Shown one piece after another: positions 1 to 6,276 of a DNA stretch of 17,254 nt (position 1 is the first letter of the stretch; every line of letters starts with the position of its first letter). Both the position numbers and the translations under genes were made by a program. The stretch is from the NCBI GenBank assembly GCA_036271855.1, contig DATAZV010000168.1, forward strand, positions 1 through 17,254, written 5' to 3'. This DNA is from JAQGMJ01 sp036271855 (GTDB taxonomy: Bacteria > Pseudomonadota > Gammaproteobacteria > Burkholderiales > JAEUOS01). The notes below the pieces were generated by a model. The model saw nothing but the letters and a program-made list of their open reading frames with translations, had not been told where the DNA came from and did no database searches.

Positions 1-584
1 CAGCCCAGGGTCTCGCCGATGTCCTCCGCCAGCGTGCGCACGTAGGTGCCTTTGCTGCAGGTGACGCGAAAGCTCACGCTGTCGCCGTCGCGCGCGACCA
101 GGTCCAGCGCGTGGATCATTACCTGGCGCGGCTCGCGCTCCAGCGTCTCGCCGGCGCGCGCGTATTCGTACAACGGCTTGCCGTCGCGCTTGAGCGCGGA
201 ATACATCGGCGGAATCTGGCTGATGGCGCCGGTGTGGGCGGTGAGCGCCGCGGCGAGCTGGGCATCGCTGACCTTGACCGGCCGGGTCTGGCGCACTTCG
301 CCTTCGAGGTCGGCGGTGGTGGTGGTCACCCCCAGGCGCATGGTGGCCAGGTAGGTCTTGTCGGCGTCCAGCAAATGCCCGGAGAACTTGGTGGCTTCGC
401 CCAGGGCGACCGGCAGCAGGCCGGTGGCAAACGGGTCGAGGGTGCCGGTGTGGCCGGCCTTGTCGGCGTTGTACAGGCGCTTGATCACGCCCAGCACGCC
501 ATTCGAAGTCAGGCCCACCGGCTTGTCGATGAACAGCACACCGTCGATGCGCTGGCGGGGAGGGCGTTTGGGCGTCTGATTCAC
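1..584 (-). CDS. truB: tRNA pseudouridine(55) synthase TruB, N-terminal part (cut by window edge)
   Basis: TruB isomerises U55 of the tRNA T-loop to pseudouridine in the cytoplasm. About 194 codons of a protein that is usually near 300 residues are present; the C-terminal PUA-type region lies off the left edge. The family signature GHTGTLDPFATG is at residues 44-55, with catalytic Asp50. It is preceded by the N-terminal FIDKPVGLTSN stretch (18-28), and KTYLATMRLGVTT follows. The start is a GTG at 582-584; the reading frame gives VNQTPKRPPRQRIDGVLF, as expected for the family, and no ATG sits at the right place. Only a weak GACGAG stands in for a Shine-Dalgarno site. It is the last visible gene of the rimP-nusA-infB-rbfA-truB operon, 103 bp after rbfA, and that gap is filled with hairpins. 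The assignment is secure; the exact start is slightly less so. Confidence 0.96.
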   Translation of the reverse strand, partial: MNQTPKRPPRQRIDGVLFIDKPVGLTSNGVLGVIKRLYNADKAGHTGTLDPFATGLLPVALGEATKFSGHLLDADKTYLATMRLGVTTTTADLEGEVRQTRPVKVSDAQLAAALTAHTGAISQIPPMYSALKRDGKPLYEYARAGETLEREPRQVMIHALDLVARDGDSVSFRVTCSKGTYVRTLAEDIGETLG

Positions 585-605
585 GCTTGGCTCGTCGCTT
601 TTTAT

Positions 606-639
606 TTTGAAATCGTCCGGCTTTGCCGGCGATTTCAAA
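606..639 (-). repeat. Inverted repeat I in the rbfA-truB gap
   Basis: A perfect 10-bp arm pair (TTTGAAATCG at 606-615, CGATTTCAAA at 630-639) encloses a second 5-bp pair (CCGGC 617-621, GCCGG 625-629) with a TTT loop and one bulged base at 616. Neither strand has a T-run directly after it in the direction of transcription, so it is not a typical intrinsic terminator. In the operon mRNA it lies 21 nt before the truB start. It could be an RNA processing or stabilising structure, or a dispersed intergenic repeat; the sequence alone does not decide. Confidence 0.7.
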
Positions 640-650
640 CTGATTTATCC

Positions 651-680
651 CAGGTAAAGGTAGGTTTTTACTTTTACCTG
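651..680 (-). repeat. Inverted repeat II in the rbfA-truB gap
   Basis: CAGGTAAA (651-658) pairs with TTTACCTG (673-680). The stem continues inward to 662/669 with one G-T position, giving about 12 bp around a six-base loop. It begins 7 nt after the rbfA stop codon in the mRNA sense and is followed 11 nt later by inverted repeat I. There is no U-tract on the operon strand, so termination is not the obvious function. Confidence 0.65.
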
Positions 681-687
681 AACGACC

Positions 688-1062
688 TTAATCTTCTTTG
701 GCGCGCACGGAGTTGGCTTGTTCGATCAGCTGCGAAAGCTCGATGCCACGCTCCAGGCTTTCGTCGAACTTGAAATGCAGTTCGGGAATCTGGTGGATCT
801 TGATGCGCTTGCCCAGCATCAGGCGCAAAAAACCCGAGGCCTTTTTCAGGCCGGCGAGAATGCTCGGCACCGCCGTGCGGTCCGTCATGGTGGTGAAATA
901 GACGGTGGCGTGCGCGTAGTCCGCCGTCACCTCCACCGCGGTCAGGCTGATCATGCCGATGCGCGGGTCTTTCAGTTCGGTGCGGATCAGGTCGGCCAGG
1001 TCACGGCGAATCTGCTCGTTGACGCGATCGGCGCGGGCAAAGCCCTTGTTCTGGTGGCGCAT
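688..1062 (-). CDS. rbfA: 30S ribosome-binding factor RbfA
   Basis: RbfA is a small KH-fold protein that binds the immature 30S subunit and helps mature the 5' end of 16S rRNA, notably during cold adaptation. The product is 124 residues, the usual family size. Recognisable segments are RVNEQIRRDLADLIRTELKD near the N-terminus, the core DYAHATVYFTTM, and LRLMLGKRIKIHQIPELHFKFDESLERG near the C-terminus. The ATG at 1060-1062 was chosen because the protein starts in the family-typical way (MRHQNKGFARADRVNEQ) and AAGGA lies about 7 nt upstream. The frame stays open further upstream into infB, but that extension does not look like protein from this family. It lies 53 bp after infB and 103 bp before truB. 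Confidence 0.96.
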   Translation of the reverse strand: MRHQNKGFARADRVNEQIRRDLADLIRTELKDPRIGMISLTAVEVTADYAHATVYFTTMTDRTAVPSILAGLKKASGFLRLMLGKRIKIHQIPELHFKFDESLERGIELSQLIEQANSVRAKED

Positions 1063-1083
1063 AGGTTTTCCTTCGCCGCAACA

Positions 1084-1109
1084 TCGGGTCCGGCTTGCGC
1101 CGGACCCGA
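1084..1109 (-). repeat. GC-rich hairpin in the infB-rbfA gap
   Basis: CGGGTCCGGC (1085-1094) and GCCGGACCCG (1099-1108) form a perfect 10-bp stem with a TTGC loop. T1084-A1109 extends it to 11 bp. It starts 6 nt after the infB stop codon and ends about 20 nt before the rbfA start, leaving the rbfA ribosome binding site free. No T-run follows in the operon direction, so full termination is unlikely. It may slow transcription, block 3' exonucleases or mark a processing site. Confidence 0.65.
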
Positions 1110-1115
1110 AATCGT

Positions 1116-3893
1116 TCAGGCCAAAGTTCTTGCCACTTCCTGGACTTCGAAGATCTCGAGCTGGTCGCCCACTTCGATGTCGTTGTAGTTCTTCAGCGAC
1201 AGGCCGCATTCGAAGCCGGCCTTGACCTCGCGCACGTCGTCCTTGAAGCGCTTGAGCGAGTCGAGTTCGCCGGTCCAGATCACCACGTTGGCGCGCAGCA
1301 GGCGCGCCGAAGAGCCACGCTTGACCAGGCCGTCGAGCACATAGCAGCCCGCTACGGTGCCGATCTTGGTGATCTTGAAGACGTTGCGGATTTCCACCAT
1401 GCCGAGGATCTGCTCGCGCTTTTCCGGCGACAGCATGCCCGACATCGCCGCCTTGATCTCGTCGACCGCGTCGTAAATGATGTTGTAGTAGCGAATGTCG
1501 ACGCCGTTGTTCTCGGCCAGCTTTTTCGCCGAGGCGTCGGCGCGGGCGTTGAAGCCGATGATCACCGCCTTGGAGGCGATCGCCAGGTTGACGTCCGACT
1601 CCGAGATGCCGCCCACCGCCGCATGCACCACCTGCACCTTCACTTCGGAGGTGGAAAGCTTGGTCAGCGCCTGCACCAAAGCTTCCTGCGAACCCTGCAC
1701 GTCGGTCTTGACGATAAGGGGAAGGACCTTGGCCTCTTCCTCGCCCATCGACTCCAGGATGTTCTCCAGCTTGGAGGCCGACTGGCGCGCCAGCTTGACG
1801 TCGCGGAACTTGCCCTGGCGGAACATGGCGATTTCACGCGCCTTGCGCTCGTCGGGGATCATCGCCACTTCTTCACCGGCCGCCGGCACGTCCGACAGGC
1901 CCTGGATCTCGACCGGGATCGAGGGACCGGCTTCGGTCAGGTTATGGCCGAGTTCATCCAGCATCGCGCGCACTTTGCCGAAGGCGGCGCCCGCCAGCAG
2001 CATGTCGCCGCGCTTCAGGGTGCCACTCAATACCAGCACGGTGGAGACCGGGCCCTTGCCCTTGTCCAGGCGCGATTCGATCACCAGGCCGCGCGCCGGC
2101 GCATCCTTGATCGCGGTCAGTTGCAGCACTTCGGCCTGCAGCAGCACGGCGTCGAGCAACTCGTCGATGCCCTGGCCGGTGCGCGCCGAGACTTCGACGA
2201 ACTGGGTGTCGCCGCCGAAGGCTTCGGGAATCACCGACTCGGACACCAGTTCCTGCGTCACACGCTCCGGATTGGCGTCCGGCTTGTCGATCTTGTTGAT
2301 GGCGACCACGATCGGCACGCCCGCCGCCTTTGCGTGGGCAATCGCTTCCTTGGTCTGCGGCATCACGCCATCGTCGGCCGCCACCACCAGGATGACGATG
2401 TCGGTGGCCTTGGCGCCGCGGGCACGCATGGCGGTGAACGCCTCGTGGCCCGGGGTGTCGAGGAAGGTGATCATGCCCTTGGCGGTCTCGACGTGATACG
2501 CGCCGATATGCTGGGTGATGCCGCCGGCCTCGCCATGGGCGACGCGGGAGGAACGGATGTAGTCCAGCAGCGAGGTCTTGCCGTGGTCGACGTGGCCCAT
2601 CACCGTCACCACCGGGGCGCGCGGCTCCGGCACGGCGTCGGGGTGGATTTCGGCCGGGTCGACCAGGTAGGCTTCCGGATCGTCCAGCTTGGCGGCGACG
2701 GCCTCGTGGCCGAGCTCCTGCACCACGATCATCGCGGTGTCCTGGTCCAGTACCTGGTTGATGGTCACCATCTGGCCCATCTTCATCAGCGACTTGATCA
2801 CCTCGGCCGCCTTCACCGACATCTTGTGGGCGAGGTCGCCCACGGTGATGGTTTCGGGCACGTGCACTTCACGGGTCTGCGGCTCGGCCGGCGCCTGGAA
2901 GGCGGAGGCTTCGTCGTGCGAAGACTTGTGGTGGCGCTGCTTGGGGCCGCGCCAGCCGGAAGCGCCGCCGACATCGCCGCGCGTCTTGATGACTTTTTTC
3001 TTCGCCGCGTCGTCGCCCTGCCAGGCGACAGCGCCCAGCACGGCTTGCGTCTTGGCCGGCTTCTTGACCGCTTTCTTGTCGTCGCCCGGCTTGGCGGCGG
3101 GCTTGTGCAGGGTACCGGTGGAAAGCGCGACCCGCGCCTTCTCGGCGTCGATCTTCGCCTGGACGGCACGCGCTTCGCGCTCGGCCGTTTCGCGGCGTTC
3201 GCGTTCCTGCTTGGCCGCCAGTTCGCTGGTCTGGCGCTCGCGCAGGGCCAGCGAGCGGCGTTCTTCGTCCTCGCGGATCTTGCGCTGGGCTTCGTCGATC
3301 ACCGATACGCGCACGCGCGTGGGCGCGCCGCTGCGCGGGGCGGCGGGCGCCGCACCGGCAGCTTCCGGCTCCGGCTTGGCCTCGGCCACCACCTCGGGTT
3401 CCGGCTCGGCTATCGGTTCGGGTTCCGGTTCGGGCTCCGGCGCGACAGCGACCACGGGTTCCGGCTCCGGCAGCGGTTCCGGCACGGCGACAGGAATCTG
3501 CGCCTCGATCACCGGTTCCGGCTCGGGAGCGGCTTCAGGGGCCGGGGTCGCTTCGGCGAGCGCGGCGGCGGCAGCGGCGGCTTCGGCCTGCGGGTCGCGC
3601 TGCACCAGGACGCGCTTCTTGCGCACCTCGACCTGGATGGTGCGCGCCTTGCCGCTGGAGTCGGCCTGCTTGATTTCGGAGGTCGACTTGCGCGTCAGGG
3701 TGATCTTCTTCTTGTCGGCGCCGGCGGCGCCGTGGCTCTTGCGCAGGTGGTCGAGCAACTTGGCCTTGTCCGTCTCGGTGACGGTCTCGGTGCCGTTTTG
3801 CTTGCTCACGCCGGCGGCCGCCAGCTGCTCGACGAGCACGGCGACTGGCATTTTCAATTCATCAGCAAATTGGGCAACGGTATTAGTGGCCAT
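1116..3893 (-). CDS. infB: Translation initiation factor IF-2
   Basis: IF-2 is the GTPase that brings fMet-tRNA to the 30S subunit and promotes 50S joining. The product is 925 residues, normal for proteobacterial long-form IF-2. In order: an IF2-N module (residues 1-52); a charged and Pro/Glu/Ala-rich linker (about 100-335, with an EPEPEP tract at 122-178 and an Arg/Glu helix at 200-255); a second IF2-N-like module (about 343-400); and the G domain with G1 GHVDHGKT (433-440), G3 DTPGH (479-483), G4 NKID (533-536) and G5 SAR (569-571). Domains II, III and the fMet-tRNA-binding C-terminal domain follow, ending VARTLA. ATG start at 3891-3893; the ribosome binding site is weak (GAAAGA). It lies 66 bp after nusA in the operon. 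Other family members also start at internal sites to make shorter forms; I cannot confirm that here. Confidence 0.98.
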   Translation of the reverse strand: MATNTVAQFADELKMPVAVLVEQLAAAGVSKQNGTETVTETDKAKLLDHLRKSHGAAGADKKKITLTRKSTSEIKQADSSGKARTIQVEVRKKRVLVQRDPQAEAAAAAAALAEATPAPEAAPEPEPVIEAQIPVAVPEPLPEPEPVVAVAPEPEPEPEPIAEPEPEVVAEAKPEPEAAGAAPAAPRSGAPTRVRVSVIDEAQRKIREDEERRSLALRERQTSELAAKQERERRETAEREARAVQAKIDAEKARVALSTGTLHKPAAKPGDDKKAVKKPAKTQAVLGAVAWQGDDAAKKKVIKTRGDVGGASGWRGPKQRHHKSSHDEASAFQAPAEPQTREVHVPETITVGDLAHKMSVKAAEVIKSLMKMGQMVTINQVLDQDTAMIVVQELGHEAVAAKLDDPEAYLVDPAEIHPDAVPEPRAPVVTVMGHVDHGKTSLLDYIRSSRVAHGEAGGITQHIGAYHVETAKGMITFLDTPGHEAFTAMRARGAKATDIVILVVAADDGVMPQTKEAIAHAKAAGVPIVVAINKIDKPDANPERVTQELVSESVIPEAFGGDTQFVEVSARTGQGIDELLDAVLLQAEVLQLTAIKDAPARGLVIESRLDKGKGPVSTVLVLSGTLKRGDMLLAGAAFGKVRAMLDELGHNLTEAGPSIPVEIQGLSDVPAAGEEVAMIPDERKAREIAMFRQGKFRDVKLARQSASKLENILESMGEEEAKVLPLIVKTDVQGSQEALVQALTKLSTSEVKVQVVHAAVGGISESDVNLAIASKAVIIGFNARADASAKKLAENNGVDIRYYNIIYDAVDEIKAAMSGMLSPEKREQILGMVEIRNVFKITKIGTVAGCYVLDGLVKRGSSARLLRANVVIWTGELDSLKRFKDDVREVKAGFECGLSLKNYNDIEVGDQLEIFEVQEVARTLA
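3354..3545 (-). repeat. Degenerate Glu-Pro codon repeat in infB
   Basis: The coding strand repeats GAACCGGAACC-like units, seen on the plus strand as GGTTCCGG/GGCTCCGG, giving Glu-Pro runs at IF-2 residues about 117-180 and densest at 152-167. This is the flexible linker between the two N-terminal modules. Such low-complexity tracts can vary in length between strains. Confidence 0.6.
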
Positions 3894-3959
3894 GGATGTC
3901 TTTCATAAGGGTAAAAAGGAGAAATGCAAGCCCGAGGCTGCGCTAGGCAGCGTCAGCAC

Positions 3960-5456
3960 TTACGCAGCTTTCTCCCCTTCACCGTCGAACCAGTGGGCGC
4001 GCGCCTTCATGATCAGCGCCTTGGCGGCGTCGTCGCCCAATGCCGGTTCGATTTCCTGCAATTCGTCCACCGCCAGTTCGGCCAGGTCGTCGCGGGTCTT
4101 GATCGCGGCACCGGCCAGCTTGGCGGCCAGTTCGCGGTTCATCCCTTCGAGCGACAGCAGGTCGTCCTGCACGCCGGAGAGCGATTCCTCGGAAGCAATC
4201 GCCGCGTTCAGCAGGGCGTTGCGGGCGCGGTCGCGCAACTCGTTGACCGTGTCTTCGTCGAAGCTTTCGATTTCCAGCATTTCGGTGATCGGCACGTAGG
4301 CCACTTCTTCCAGCGTGGAAAAGCCTTCCTCGATCAGGATGTTGGCGACTTCCTCGTCCACGTCGAGCTTTTCCATGAACAGGGCGCGGGTGGCGGCGGT
4401 CTCGATTTCCTGCTTTTTCTGCGACGCTTCCATCGTCATCAGGTTGATTTCCCAACCTGTGAGCTCAGACGCCAGGCGCACGTTCTGCCCGCCTCGGCCG
4501 ATGGCGATGGCCAGGTTTTCCTCGTCCACCACCACGTCCATGCTGTGTTTTTCTTCGTCCACCACGATGGAGGAGACTTGCGCCGGCGCCAGGGCGCCGA
4601 TGACGAATTGGGCGGGATCGGGCGACCAGATGATGATGTCGACGCGCTCGCCGGCCAGCTCATTGGTGACGGCCTGCACGCGCGAGCCGCGCATGCCGAC
4701 GCAGGTGCCGATCGGGTCGATGCGGCGGTCGGTGGTGAAGACGGCGATCTTCGCGCGCACGCCAGCGTCGCGGGCGGCCGACTTGATTTCCAGCAGGCCT
4801 TCCTCGATTTCCGGCACTTCCAGCTCGAACAGCGCCTTGATGAAGTCGGGCGTGGTGCGCGAGACGACGACGGCCGGGCCGCGCTGGGTACGGTCGATCT
4901 TGTAGATGAAGGCGCGGATGCGGTCGCCGACGCGGAACACTTCCTTCGGGATCATCTGGTCGCGCGGCAGGGCGGCTTCGACCCGGCCCGATTCGATCAG
5001 GATGCGATGGTTTTCGACCCGCTTGACGGTGCCGTTGATCAGCTTCTCGTTGCGGTCGAGGAAGTCGTTGAGGATCTGGTCGCGCTCGGCGTCGCGGATT
5101 TTTTGCAGGATGGTCTGCTTCGCCGCTTGCGCGCCGATGCGGCCGAATTCGATCGGCTCGAGCTGCTCTTCGATGAAGTCGCCGATCTGTACTTCCGGGT
5201 CTTCGTCGCGGGCGTCGGTGATGCCGATCTGGTTGTCTTCGTTTTCGAGGTCGGGCTCGTAGACCACCTGCCAGCGGCGGAAGGCCTCATGGTCGCCGGT
5301 TTCGCGGTCGATCGCCACGCGCACGTCGGCCTCGCCCTTGAAGCGCTTCTTGGTGGCGGAGGCGATCGCCTGCTCCAGCGCGGTGAACACGACGTCCTTG
5401 TCCACGCTCTTTTCGCGCGCCAGCGCGTCTGCCAACAGCAAAATATCCCGGCTCAT
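3960..5456 (-). CDS. nusA: Transcription termination/antitermination factor NusA
   Basis: NusA binds RNA polymerase and nascent RNA and modulates pausing, intrinsic and Rho-dependent termination, and rRNA antitermination. The product is 498 residues, as in the E. coli type. Domains: RNAP-binding N-terminal domain (1-130, MSRDILLLADALAREKSV start), S1 (about 135-200), KH1 (about 230-285, GMRG at 254-257), KH2 (about 300-350, GRGGQN at 320-325), then two acidic repeats (about 365-425 and 440-490) like those that contact the RNAP alpha subunit or lambda N in enterobacteria. Start ATG 5454-5456 with a strong CAGGAG site 7-8 nt upstream, the best ribosome binding site in this operon. It lies 54 bp after rimP. 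NusA is known to autoregulate its operon in E. coli; the structured leader upstream of rimP fits a similar arrangement. Confidence 0.98.
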   Translation of the reverse strand: MSRDILLLADALAREKSVDKDVVFTALEQAIASATKKRFKGEADVRVAIDRETGDHEAFRRWQVVYEPDLENEDNQIGITDARDEDPEVQIGDFIEEQLEPIEFGRIGAQAAKQTILQKIRDAERDQILNDFLDRNEKLINGTVKRVENHRILIESGRVEAALPRDQMIPKEVFRVGDRIRAFIYKIDRTQRGPAVVVSRTTPDFIKALFELEVPEIEEGLLEIKSAARDAGVRAKIAVFTTDRRIDPIGTCVGMRGSRVQAVTNELAGERVDIIIWSPDPAQFVIGALAPAQVSSIVVDEEKHSMDVVVDEENLAIAIGRGGQNVRLASELTGWEINLMTMEASQKKQEIETAATRALFMEKLDVDEEVANILIEEGFSTLEEVAYVPITEMLEIESFDEDTVNELRDRARNALLNAAIASEESLSGVQDDLLSLEGMNRELAAKLAGAAIKTRDDLAELAVDELQEIEPALGDDAAKALIMKARAHWFDGEGEKAA

Positions 5457-5510
5457 ACCAAACTCCTGAATTCTCGTCTTAAGGTCTTTGCGTAAAAAAC
5501 GCCCAACCCG

Positions 5511-6008
5511 TCAAAACTCATAACGCGGCACCAGCCGCGCCCTGTCCAGCAGGGTGAAATCGATGTCCACCAGCTGGCCTTCCACTTCCAGCATCGCCTT
5601 GCCATCGGCGTACCGCGCAATGCCCTGGAAGTTCTTGCGTATGCCAAAGGCGCCACCCGGCGCCTTGCGCATCTTCAACGCCACTTCCTCACCGGCAAAA
5701 CGCTCGAAATCAGCCGGCTTTTTCAGCGGCCGGTCCAGCCCCGGCGAAGACACTTCCAGGCGGTCGTACTCGATGTTTTCCACCGTGAAGGCATAAGTGA
5801 GCTGGCGGCTCACCTTTTCGCAGTCTTCGACGCTGATCATCGCGCCCATCTTCTTTTTGCCGGGCCGCTTGTCCGCCGCCTTTGCAGCCTGCTCGGGCAT
5901 CAAATCGATGAACACCCGCAGCAACTGGGACCGATTGCTCCGTTCGACGTCCACCAGCTCGTAGCCCAGGCCGGTGACCGTGGTTTCAATCAGTTCCGCC
6001 AAATCCAT
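5511..6008 (-). CDS. rimP: Ribosome maturation factor RimP
   Basis: RimP is needed for efficient maturation of the 30S subunit. The product is 165 residues. The N-terminal domain shows LAELIETTVTGLGYELVDVE (residues 3-22), LRVFIDL (30-36), SVEDCEKVSRQL (59-70) and the signature VSSPGLDRPL (86-95). The C-terminal SH3-like domain (about 100-165) includes FQGIARYADG. Between the VFID strand and SVEDC there is a Lys/Ala-rich insertion (about residues 38-55) not present in E. coli RimP. Start ATG 6006-6008; the ribosome binding site GGCGGTGA lies 6-8 nt upstream and partly overlaps a leader hairpin. It is the first gene of the rimP-nusA-infB-rbfA-truB operon. Confidence 0.96.
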   Translation of the reverse strand: MDLAELIETTVTGLGYELVDVERSNRSQLLRVFIDLMPEQAAKAADKRPGKKKMGAMISVEDCEKVSRQLTYAFTVENIEYDRLEVSSPGLDRPLKKPADFERFAGEEVALKMRKAPGGAFGIRKNFQGIARYADGKAMLEVEGQLVDIDFTLLDRARLVPRYEF

Positions 6009-6011
6009 GTT

Positions 6012-6045
6012 TCACCGCCGGATGAGAAAAAATGCGTGTCCGGCG
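6012..6045 (-). promoter_or_regulatory. Hairpin overlapping the rimP ribosome binding site
   Basis: CGCCGGA (6016-6022) and TCCGGCG (6039-6045) form a perfect 7-bp stem with a 16-nt loop that contains a U6 run. The promoter-proximal arm would pair with four bases of the rimP ribosome binding site (6012-6019). If formed, the stem should lower rimP translation. This is structure seen in the sequence; the regulatory role is inferred. Confidence 0.45.
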
Positions 6046-6049
6046 CCAC

Positions 6050-6078
6050 AAACAAAAAATGGGCACACTTGCCCATTT
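6050..6078 (-). terminator. Intrinsic terminator (probable attenuator) in the rimP leader
   Basis: Read on the minus strand, an 8-bp perfect stem (AAATGGGC / GCCCATTT, 6071-6078 with 6057-6064; loop 6065-6070) runs straight into TTTTTTGTTT (6059-6050). This is a textbook Rho-independent terminator. It lies about 110-140 nt after the proposed start of transcription and 41 nt before rimP, so it must be read through for the operon to be expressed. Confidence 0.7.
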
Positions 6079-6089
6079 AACAAACAAAC

Positions 6090-6133
6090 TTCCGACCCGC
6101 AGAGCCGGAAAAACAAAGCCCGGCCTGGGGGCT
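6090..6133 (-). promoter_or_regulatory. Two further hairpins in the rimP leader
   Basis: In the transcript, a 5-bp stem (AGCCC/GGGCT, 6117-6121 with 6129-6133) is followed by TTGTTTTT (6116-6109) and looks like a weak terminator. Next comes a 7-bp stem with one G-U pair (6090-6096 with 6104-6110), directly before the stronger terminator at 6050-6078. Their 3' U-rich parts overlap, so the folds may compete. Confidence 0.4.
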
Positions 6134-6194
6134 GGGCAGCGGCAACCGAACAACGACTGTCGAAATACGAACAAAGCCACCTTTTAACTCTGCA

Positions 6195-6224
6195 AGTATA
6201 GCAGATTATTGCCAAACTTGCCAG
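6195..6224 (-). promoter_or_regulatory. Sigma70-type promoter of the rimP-nusA-infB operon
   Basis: On the minus strand, -35 CTGGCA (6219-6224) and -10 TATACT (6195-6200) are separated by 18 bp. Transcription would start near 6188 and give a leader of about 180 nt before rimP. This is the best promoter match in the gap after the metallophosphoesterase gene. Confidence 0.6.
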
Positions 6225-6276
6225 CCGGGAAGGCGGCGTTTCCGGCCCAGGGCGGCCCGGCTTGCGCCTGGGCGGA

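Noticed and set aside
1063..1209. 49-codon upstream extension of rbfA
   Set aside because: It overlaps the end of infB and the hairpin; the ATG at 1062 has a good ribosome binding site and matches family N-termini.
1095..3908. 937-codon open frame on the plus strand opposite infB
   Set aside because: It is the mirror of infB in a GC-rich genome. Its product is His/Gly/Arg-rich low-complexity protein without any domain, while the minus strand encodes a full-length IF-2.
3924..5495. 523-codon open frame on the plus strand opposite nusA
   Set aside because: Antisense shadow of nusA; composition is unlike real protein and there is no ribosome binding site.
6009..6276. tRNA-fMet gene (metY) upstream of rimP, as in E. 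coli
   Set aside because: I read the whole gap and found hairpins but no cloverleaf, T-loop sequence or CCA-type end.
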